Origin: Dioscorea cayenensis subsp. rotundata | Taxonomy: Eukaryota; Streptophyta; Magnoliopsida; Dioscoreales; Dioscoreaceae | Reading direction: 5' to 3' | DNA length: 64,000 nucleotides | Assembly (NCBI RefSeq): GCF_009730915.1 | Contig: NC_052476.1 | Coordinates: 21,495,257-21,559,256, forward strand | Part shown: piece after piece, positions 56,153 to 64,000 of the stretch | Layout: every line of letters begins with the position of its first letter | Position numbering within the stretch: position 1 is the first letter of the stretch | The notes under the pieces: generated by a model | Told to the model about the DNA's origin: nothing | The model's database searches: none | Seen by the model: only the letters and a program-made list of their open reading frames with translations | Made by a program: the position numbers and the translations under genes

Positions 56153-59100
56153 TTATAGAGAAGAACCAAGACCCATATGTTCAACATGATCTCTAAACAA
56201 CTTTGGTGCAATTCCTTTCGTCAAAGGATCTTCAATCATCAACTTTGTGCTAATGTGTTGAATGGTTACTTCACCGGCATTCACGCGTTCCTTTAGTGCC
56301 AAATACTTGATGTCGATGTGTTTACTTCGACTACCACTCTTATTATTCTTAGAGAAAAAACACAGCAACAGAATTATCACAATACATCCTTAATGGCTTA
56401 GATATAGAATCAATGATTCTAAGCCTTGATATGAAACTCCTCAACCAAATACCCTGGGAACTCGCCTCGAAACATGAAACAAACTCGGCTTCTATAGTGG
56501 AAGTAGCAACCAAAGTCTGTTTTGCACTCCTCCATGAGATAGCACCACCGGCCAACATGAAAATGTAACCGGATGTTGATCTCCGTGAGTCAAGACAGCC
56601 AGCATAATCTGAATCCGAGTACCCAATGACTTCTAAGTCATCTGATCTTCTGTATGTGAGCTTGTACTCCTTAGTACCCTAAAGGTACCTCATTACTTTC
56701 TTTGCAGCTTTCCAGTGGTAAATCCCTGGATTACTTTGATATCTTCCCAACATCCCTACAGCATATGCAATGTCCGGTCTCGTGCAGACCTGAGCATACA
56801 TAAGACTTCCAACGGCTGAAGCATACGGGATGTTTTCCATCTGTTCCTTTTCCAAGTTATTTTTAGGACACTGGTCCAAGTTAAACTTGTCACCTCTCAC
56901 AATAGGTGCAACACTAGGTGAACAATTTTCCATCCGGAATCTCTCAAGAATTTTATTAATATAGGCTTCTTGAGACAAACCCAAAACACCACGGGATCTG
57001 TCTCTATGAATCTTAATGCCAATAACATAAGATGCCTCGCCCATATCTTTCATATCAAAATTCTTAGAGGGAAATCGCTTCACCTCATGCAACATACCCT
57101 TATCATTGGTTGCAAGCAAAATATCATCAACATATAGGACTAAAAAGCAAAACTTACTCCCACTGTCTTTGTAGTATATTCATTGATCCTTAATGTTCTC
57201 AACAAACCCGAATGATGAGACAACATCGTGGAACTTCAAATACCACTGTCAGGACGCTTGTTTAAGTCCGTATATAGATTTCTTAAGCTTGCAAACCAAG
57301 CTTTCACCTTCACTAGAGAAGAATCCTTCAGGTTGTTTCATAAACACCTCTTCATCTAGATCTCCATTAAGGAAAGCCGTTTTCACATCCATCTGATGTA
57401 ATTCCAAGTCAAAATGAGCAACCAATGCCATTATAATACGAAATGAGTCCTTTTTCGAAACTGGAGAAAAAGTCTCATTATAGTCGATGCCCTCTTTCTG
57501 AGTAAATCATTTAGCAACTAATCTAGCCTTGTAAAGCTCAATGTTGCCTAACGAGTCTTTCTTAGTTTTGTAGACCCACTTACACCCAATGGCTTTCGCC
57601 CCTCATGCAACTTGACTAGATCCCAAACACCATTATGTTCCATGGATTCCATCTCATCCTTCATAGCATCATACCACAACTTAGAATTACTACAACTAAT
57701 AGCTTGTGAAAACGTTTTAGGGTCATCAGCGGCTCCAAAATCATAGTCAGATTCTTGTAAATACACAACATAATCACTAGATATTGCCAATTTCTTAATT
57801 CTAGTTGATCTTCTTAATGCCACATCATTATCTTCTTGATGAAGTTGTTGCTCAATAACTTCAGATTGATGTTGTGGGGCTTGATCAACTGGATCAACAA
57901 GATGTGGTTCCTCCATGATTGTCATTTCAATGTCTTCCAAATCTTGATGGTTATCATGTGAAACAATCAATCTTTGATTAGTGTCCGGAGTTTCTTCATG
58001 ATCTTCATCAAGACTAAAGTCTAGAGGTTGATCACTCCCACTAATCAAGTCATTCTCAAGAAATTTGGCATTTCTTGATTCCATAATTCTAGTGCTATAT
58101 GATGGACAATAAAATCTATAACCTTTGGACTTTTCGGCATAACCAATAAAATATCCGCTAACAGTCCTTGGGTCCAACTTTCTCTCGTGTGGATTAAACA
58201 CTCTTATTTCAGCTGGACAACCCCAAACACGCATATGTTGTAAACTCGGTTTCCAACCTTTGAACAATTCAAATGGAGTTTTAGAAACTACCTTGGTCGG
58301 AACACGGTTTAATATATACGCTACTGTCTTAAGAGCTTCAGTCCACATAGATCGAGGAAGTTTGGAGTTACTAAGCATACTCCTTACCATATCCATTAAA
58401 GTGTGATTTCTTCTTTCAGCTACACCATTTTGATCTGGTGAGCCAGACATAGTGTATTGGGCCACAATACCATGCTCTTCTAGAAACCTCGCAAATGGAC
58501 CTGGTGCTTGTCCATCCTCTGTGTACCTACCATAATATTCTCCACCTCTATCTGATCTCACGATCTTTATTTGTTTACCACATTGTTTCTCTACTTCAGC
58601 TTTAAAGATCTTGAAAGCATCTAATGCTTCACTCTTATTATCAAGCAAGTAGAGATACATAAAGCGTGAATAATCATCAATGAAAGAGATGAAGTATCTC
58701 TGACCATATGAGTCCATCTCTGGACTACAAATGTCTGTATGTATGATCTCTAATAAGCATGAACTCTTCCTAGCACCTTTCTTAGATTTGTTGGTTTGCT
58801 TGCCCTTTATGCAATCCACATAAGTTTGAAAGTCGGTAAAATCAAGAGAGTCAAGGATTCTATCATTCACCAACTTCTCAATTCTCTTAATGGAGATATG
58901 TCCCAATCTCCGGTGCCATAACATAGAAGATTTATCATTTAAAACACTACGTTTAATACCAACATTTACTTGATCATGCAACACATTATAAGAAACATTA
59001 CTTTGTAAATAAATTTGAAAAAGACCATCACACAATGCACCATTCCCAACAAGAGAAGAATTATAAAACAAACGAAAATATGTTTCATAAAACTTAAAGG

Positions 59101-59503
59101 AATATCCTAATGGTACAAGTTGTGAAACTGAAATTAAATTTCTAGAAAAACTAGGAATATAAAAAAAAAACTTTTCCAAATCTAAAACAAATCCTGAATC
59201 TAAAACTAATCTGCATGTCCCGACTGCCTCTACATGTGAACGAATCTTATTCTCTGAATAAATAAATTGTTCACTCTTTGTCGGTATCCTTCGGCTTAAG
59301 AAGCCCTGCAAGGTATTAGAAATATGGATTGTAGTACCAGAATCAATCCACCAAGTGTTATGACAAACATCAACCATATTAGATTCATAACAAACGAAAG
59401 AAATTTCAGTACCTTTATTCTCAAGATGAATCTTGAGTTTCGGATAATCCTTCTTCATTTGCCCTTTCTTCTTACAAAAGAAGCACTTGGACACGTTCTC
59501 GAT
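56153..59503 (-). pseudogene. Copia-2 Pol (protease, integrase, RT, RNase H)
   Basis: On the minus strand, in phase after the gag stop: CCHC-like CFFCKKKGQMKKDYPK (knuckle with the His and last Cys lost), protease TWWIDSGTTIHISN, integrase WHRRLGHISIKRIEKLV and the DDE core (HTDICSPEM, SPDQNGVAERRNHTLMDMVR), to 57548, a 648-codon open frame. Then a frameshift in the EGRKPLG region (expected IGCKWVYK) interrupts RT, which resumes with LHQMDVKTAFLNGDLDEEVF (57380) and LVLYVDDILLATND (57140), and RNase H (STIEAEFVSCFEASSQ, MYCDNSVAVFF, KHIDIKYLALKERV) to the stop at 56153. Stops occur near 57240, 57180 and 56680. Few lesions for its length, in agreement with the young LTRs. Confidence 0.92.
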
Positions 59504-60211
59504 CTAAACAGGTAATTTGTCTTTATCCTTTTTCAGGTTGGGTCGTCCTCTCTTCTTACCTCGAGTAGCCATATGTGCACTTTCACTCTTTTCTAATAAC
59601 AGTCTTTCCTCCTCTTGAACACACATGGTCAAAAGCTCATTAATAGACCATTTATCTTTATGTGTGTCATACGAGATTTTGAAAGCGTTATACTGATATG
59701 GAAGAGAGTGCAAGATAAAGTGCACAAGGTAAGCGTCTGAAAAATCGATTTGCTCTAAAGCCTTAAGTTGAGCCGCTAAGTCTCTTATCCTCATGATATG
59801 CTCTCGCACACCTTTAACACTTGTGAGCTTCATGGATAATAATTTGGTCATGAGAGTGCTAGCAAGAGCCTTATCTGAAGATTCAAATTGATCATCAATT
59901 GCCTTCAGCAAATCTCTTACATTCGCACAATCTGGGATTGAACCACGGATACTAGCAGATATATGTGTCTTAATGTACATCATGCTCAAGCGATTAGATC
60001 GCTCCCACCGTTCATACAAGGCAATTGCACTAGGAGTGCTATTGTCTGTTGGCAGAGGTGGTTCATCCTTCCTTATAGCATAGTCAAAATCCATGCATCC
60101 CAACTGGAGGAGAATTAACTCCTTCCAATCTTTATAATTATCACCCCTTAACATGGGAACATGACATTTTTCATCAAAAGTATCTGAATAAATAAATAAC
60201 ATACAAATCAA
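59504..60211 (-). CDS. Copia-2 Gag (235-residue open frame)
   Basis: Gag of the element: MLRGDNYKDWKELILLQLGC, MDFDYAIRKDEPPLP, then UBN2-type LYERWERSNRLSMMYIKTHI, ASTLMTKLLSMKLTSVKGVR and EHIMRIRDLAAQLKALE, and a Lys/Arg tail ending KDKDKLPV. It stops at a TAG (59506-59504), after which the same frame continues directly into the knuckle and protease of Pol. Copia elements normally encode one polyprotein, so the TAG is most simply a CAG-to-TAG mutation, although in-phase readthrough cannot be excluded. Confidence 0.85.
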   Translation of the reverse strand: MICMLFIYSDTFDEKCHVPMLRGDNYKDWKELILLQLGCMDFDYAIRKDEPPLPTDNSTPSAIALYERWERSNRLSMMYIKTHISASIRGSIPDCANVRDLLKAIDDQFESSDKALASTLMTKLLSMKLTSVKGVREHIMRIRDLAAQLKALEQIDFSDAYLVHFILHSLPYQYNAFKISYDTHKDKWSINELLTMCVQEEERLLLEKSESAHMATRGKKRGRPNLKKDKDKLPV

Positions 60212-60344
60212 TTATAATATTCAAGGCAATAAAACAAGTTGGTATGCTTACCAATGCAAGCCATACCGAAAAGAAAAATATGAACCAATTTGTTATCATA
60301 ATCTGCCTGTGGGCAAATATATAAATACAAAATAGATTCATAAC

Positions 60345-60660
60345 CATCGATAAAACTAATGGATAATTAAAATTCCTTAATACCTGTGGGCGACTTAAGA
60401 AATTCAAATTAACCATTATTTCATCCTGATTAATTACATAAATATAACAAAATCCCTATGGGGCAAAATCATTATATCAAACATAATTAATCACAATTTG
60501 CCACCTGATAAAACTAATAAATAATTAAAATTACTTAATACTTGTGGGCGACTTAAATAATAAAAATTATTCATTATTTTATCCTAATTAATTATAAGAA
60601 ATATAATAAAATCCCTGTGGGGCAAAATTATTATATTAATCATAATTAATTACAATTTAT
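60345..60660. repeat. 158-bp tandem duplication in the Copia-2 leader
   Basis: Blocks AAAACTAATRRATAATTAAA, CTTGTGGGCGACTTAA/CCTGTGGGCGACTTAA and AAAATCCCTRTGGGGCAAAA recur with a period of about 158 bp between the primer-binding site and gag. No coding function. Confidence 0.8.
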
Positions 60661-61444
60661 GTCAATTGACCTAGATGTGATCTATCACACTCATAATGTG
60701 TAATTTACAATTTTTTAAAAATAAAATCATGAACATTGTGGCTATTTCATAATTTAACAAAAATTCATTCGATCACATGACATACTAACCATATACATGA
60801 ACAAATTCAATGTTAATAATTAATTATACAAATTATAATTAATGGTATGAATAATTCATACAAACAAACTTGGAACTTAAATAAATAACTAAATAGGGTT
60901 CTACATGCAAAAATACATTAAAGTAAAGCAATTTTTGCAAAAACACCCATTAGTCTATTTTATTCAAATTATATTCAAACTAATGAATCAATAAAATAAA
61001 ATAATTAAATCTAATGTTAGGGGGAAAAAATAAAAATAAAACCCTAACTTTTCCACATGGGTAGCCGTCGCCGGCCGGACCGCCGTCGGCCGGCAAGCAT
61101 TGGGCAGCCAGACCGCCGCCATGCGCACCGCTAGGCCTGCTTGCGTAGCTTGCGCCCCTGCGCGCGGGCACAGCCCAACCCAATGCTCGCGCATGCTCGG
61201 CCTCTCCGCGATCCGTAAAGCTTGTTTACACATCTTGTTTAAATTAAGTTCAGTTTTGGGCCTAATACCCAAATCTTTCAAACCTTAAATTATTATCATA
61301 ATATGTTTATTATAAAACATGCGTAAATATCATGGGATTTAAATTTATACAACCCCTAATTCATGCATGTTATTTCTAAAAACACATATACGTCTGAATT
61401 TTACCATGCTAGGTAGAGGTATAAAATCTGGCTCTGATGCCAAC
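60661..61444 (-). other. Copia-2 leader and primer-binding site
   Basis: Non-coding leader of the element. A GC-rich patch at 61055-61215 (GCCGTCGCCGGCCGGACCGC) contrasts with AT-rich flanks. It produces short overlapping open frames on both strands that I do not accept as genes. Primer-binding site at 61430-61443. Confidence 0.7.
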
Positions 61445-61849
61445 TGTTAAAATTTTTATCAAACTTAATTACGACATCTATGTCGTATATTATATGCGAA
61501 AGCAGGATCACTTACCTCCAGCCATAGCAAATTATTGAGGACGATGAGAGCCTTGAGTCCACGCTTGAAGTAACCAGGGACTCTTCCAATCTATCCCGTC
61601 CTCTCCCACCGATGGAGCTAGGTATTTGCAAGAACGATAGATTAGGGACCCCTGGTGCTGTCTATATATAATCATTACCATCAAAGGATTAACTCAACTT
61701 AAAGGTTCAAGTTAGATCACAATTCAAAGTGCCAATTAGAGTTAAATTAGGATTCTACTAGATAAGTCATGGACCACTTTATTTAGTTTGAATTCAGTTT
61801 CAATCAATATCATCACGAAGTTGAATTCAGAATAGAACTCAAACTAACA
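61445..61849 (-). repeat. Copia-2 right (5') LTR
   Basis: 405 bp with TG...CA ends; partner of 55391-55795, next to the primer-binding site. Confidence 0.95.
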
Positions 61850-62114
61850 TCTCCCACTGGGGACCCACACCCAGGCGAGTATACAGTATAGGAATAGTAC
61901 TAGATCCGGGTGTACATTGCATGAATAGTACTAAAGCTCGAATGTACCGTGTATGAATAGTACATGAATAGTACAAGAGCTCGGGTGAACATTGCATGAA
62001 CAATACGGGAACAGTACTGCTAGGGAGAGAATTTGAACCCATGACCTCTCTTCTACACTTTGGCTTCATACCATTAGGCTATCCAATGGTTGTGACTTAA
62101 ATCAAAATATTAAT

Positions 62115-62436
62115 TATAATCACCAAAATAGTCCATGTACTTTTCTCTCTCTTTCTTTTTGATCCCTCTACTCAAAAATACTCCCAATTAGTCCCTCTAC
62201 TTTTGAAAATGTGCCCACTTAGTTAGAAATGCTCTCAACTAGTCCTTCTACTTTTAAAAATGTGCCCATTTAGTCCCTCTAATTGGGCTATTTTTAAAAG
62301 TAGAGAGACTAGTTGAGAGCATTTTTAACTAAGTGGGCACATTTTCAAAAGTAGATGGACTAGTCGGGAGTATTTCTGATTAGAGGGACCAAAAAGGAAG
62401 AGAGAGAAAAATACATGGACTATTTTGGTGATTATA
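62115..62436. mobile_element. Foldback MITE, 322 bp, in the right inverted arm
   Basis: Ends TATAATCACCAAAATAGTCC and its inverse GGACTATTTTGGTGATTATA. The interior is an imperfect palindrome (TAGTCCCTCTACTTTTGAAA / TTTCAAAAGTAGATGGACTA). The left arm lacks it, so it inserted after the inverted duplication formed or was lost from the left arm. Same family as 45015-45300. Confidence 0.85.
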
Positions 62437-62784
62437 CCTTAACAAAAGTATTTATCATTTTAGGCAACATCATATAAGATTTTCCTTTCCTTTCATTAAC
62501 AAATTCTAATAATTAAATCTTAAAAAACCATGTAAATTCTTTAGAGGATTTTGTATCTGTGAAATCTCTAACGTATATTCATATATTTTATGATTAAATA
62601 TCAATAACATTGTTGACCGAATTTAAAGTTGTAATTCTAATTAGATTAGGAGAATTCCCAACCATTAATCTAATTTTGAATTTAAATCAAATAAAGTGAT
62701 CTATATTACTTTTATATCTTAATAATAGATAATCCGGATGATGATATATTTAAAATTTAAAATCATAACTTTTATAACAAATAC

Positions 62785-62896
62785 TATATATAAACCAATA
62801 TTATAATCTCTCAATCTCTCAATATTATGTTAGTGATCTCTTTTAAGTGTAAAAATTTCAATTCCATTTGTTTTGGTTCAATAGCTTTATCTGAAG
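62785..62896 (+). promoter_or_regulatory. TATA box and exon 1 of copy E
   Basis: TATATATAAACC at 62785-62796, then the A/C/D-type leader (GTGATCTCTTTTAAGTGT, CAATAGCTTTATCTGAAG) and the donor GTAAGC at 62897. Confidence 0.6.
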
Positions 62897-63753
62897 GTAA
62901 GCATCCTCCTTTCTGCTAATTATTGCATATAGTTCATTACTTATTATTTTTTTATAAAATTATTGTGTAACTATTATAGTATATTTAGATTTCATATATT
63001 CTGTAATTTTTAATAATTTATAGAGCCAACATAGAATTCTAATTGCAAAACCATGTCTCACTTTATTTATTTTGAGCTTAAATTTGATTAATTTCATCAC
63101 AAAAATAACTCATATAAAATTCAAATTAATATATATGTTATTGATATGATGCCATATTAAACTCCATATTAGATAGTGGTATATTTTAGCAGTATATATA
63201 TATATACATCCAACGAAAGATATTACTTTGTTTTATTAAAAAAAGGAAATTAGTTTGTTATGATTCTTTAGGCAGGAGTATATTTTAAGAGTATATATAT
63301 ATATATAAGGAAGGATATTATGTTGCTATGATTCTTTAGATATTTTAAATTAAAGTTATTTGCTTGAGAAAGAAGTTAAAGAATAATTTGTGAATCTCAA
63401 TTTATATATATAACTTTATTTATTTTAAACAAAAATTTGATTACCATCATCACAAAAATAATTCAAATAAAATTTACACTAATATTTATTATAGATATGA
63501 TGCTATATTAAACTCCATTTTTAGGCTGGGTGTATATTAGGGTATATTTTAAGAGAAGATAGTCTATGTATTTATTTTGTTATGATTCTTTAGCTATTTT
63601 AGTTTAAAATTATTTGCTTGGGGTGGAAGTTATGAGTAATTTGTGAATCTCAACTTGTATATATATTGACTTGTATTGGTTTAATTAAAAATAAAGAAAA
63701 ATTTTATTAGACCACTTTTACAATTTTACACTCTACCAATCTTTATAGATAAA

Positions 63754-63993
63754 ATGTCATCACCTGGAGAAAAATCCAACATTTTTCATTATTGGTGGAA
63801 AAAGACGGAACGTGGCACTGTTGTTAAATTGGGAAAGCACGAACATCATCTAGAAATATCACCAGGGGTCACATTAGTAACCCCAAGTACTGCCTTAGTA
63901 TCGATCAACACCACAACAACCAACACCATCATCACTGTAAGAAACCCAGGCGTTGATGGAGTAACAAACATCGTTAGCAAGTCTTCCCAATAA
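63754..63993 (+). CDS. Small orphan protein, copy E (79 residues, chimeric gene)
   Basis: Open frame starting MSSPGEKSNIFHYWWKKT and ending GVDGVTNIVSKSSQ. Its coding exon is B-type but lacks the copy B frameshift. It has lost nine codons near the N-terminus relative to B (the DLVIGMTIS stretch). The promoter, exon 1 and first part of the intron are A/C/D-type, and at about 63408 the intron switches to B-type. The predicted intron runs 62897-63748, with the acceptor CTTTATAG 5 bp before the ATG. This is the only member on the plus strand. Function unknown. Confidence 0.65.
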   Translation: MSSPGEKSNIFHYWWKKTERGTVVKLGKHEHHLEISPGVTLVTPSTALVSINTTTTNTIITVRNPGVDGVTNIVSKSSQ

Positions 63994-64000
63994 TTAATTT

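Larger units (their letters stand above)
55391..61849 (-). mobile_element. Copia-2: complete, young Ty1/Copia retrotransposon
   Basis: Two LTRs of exactly 405 bp (55391-55795 and 61445-61849) begin TGTTAGAATT/TGTTAAAATT and end CTAACA. The 5-bp duplication TCTCC lies at 55386-55390 and 61850-61854. I count six differences between the LTRs, about 1.5%, implying a recent insertion. Primer-binding site TTGGCATCAGAGCC lies at 61443-61430 on the minus strand. The polypurine side is CCAAGTGGGAGAA just inside the left LTR. The coding region is nearly full length but carries a stop and frameshifts. Confidence 0.95.
54400..62900 (-). repeat. Right arm of the large inverted duplication
   Basis: Inverse of 47550-49330, enlarged by Copia-2 (55391-61849) and a foldback MITE (62115-62436). 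Pairing examples: 54840-55260 with 48480-48890, 55260-55390 plus 61855-61880 with 48250-48480, 61900-62110 with 48025-48220, and 62460-62830 with 47600-47980. Confidence 0.85.

Noticed and set aside
60980..61288. Open frames in the GC-rich Copia-2 leader
   Set aside because: Between the primer-binding site and gag, overlapping on both strands, with no domain.

Overview
This is nuclear DNA from a flowering plant. The evidence is intron-bearing homologues of plant genes (ATG8i-type, GH3 beta-xylosidase, cytosolic ATP-citrate lyase subunit A, TFIIA large subunit), plant-type Copia, L1-type LINE, MULE, hAT and Tourist elements, and AT-rich spacers with many (TA)n tracts. I cannot place the species from sequence alone. 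No organellar, bacterial or viral genome segment is visible.

Layout. 1-3.7 kb: a Copia remnant with an open gag frame but no pol. 3.8-8.2 kb: an L1-type LINE (LINE-1, minus strand). 8.5-10.0 kb: a five-exon ATG8h/i-type autophagy gene (plus strand) whose fourth exon begins with an 8-bp tandem duplication that breaks the frame. 10.4-21.1 kb: a GH3 beta-D-xylosidase gene (minus strand) broken by three insertions inside coding exons, each with a recoverable target-site duplication: a 5.3-kb MULE with its own damaged transposase, a 372-bp MULE-type MITE, and a 2.0-kb solo LTR. 21.2-33.5 kb: a degenerate Copia element (Copia-1) beginning 76 bp upstream of the xylosidase start codon. A 6-kb LINE (LINE-2) is nested in its left LTR and a Tourist-type MITE in its right LTR.

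34-63.99 kb: a cluster of an unrecognised small gene family encoding proteins of about 88 residues. Each member has a TATA box, a non-coding first exon, a long AT-rich intron and one coding exon. Copies A, B and C are on the minus strand, D has only the 5' half, and E is on the plus strand and chimeric. Between them lie a truncated LINE (LINE-3), a decaying 12-exon ACLA gene, a 51-bp minisatellite, an intron-poor TFIIA pseudogene split by a hAT MITE, fragments of an SR-rich gene, and a young Copia element (Copia-2, identical-length 405-bp LTRs). Much of 47.0-63.4 kb is one large inverted duplication, with Copia-2 inserted in its right arm.

Overall this is a gene graveyard plus a small orphan gene family. 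Copies A and C of that family are the only clearly open host-type reading frames. The xylosidase, ACLA and TFIIA loci carry multiple disabling lesions, and the ATG8 locus carries one probable lesion. I see no operon-like or CRISPR-like system. The most novel content is the orphan family with its rearrangements, and the exact record of nested insertions in the xylosidase gene.
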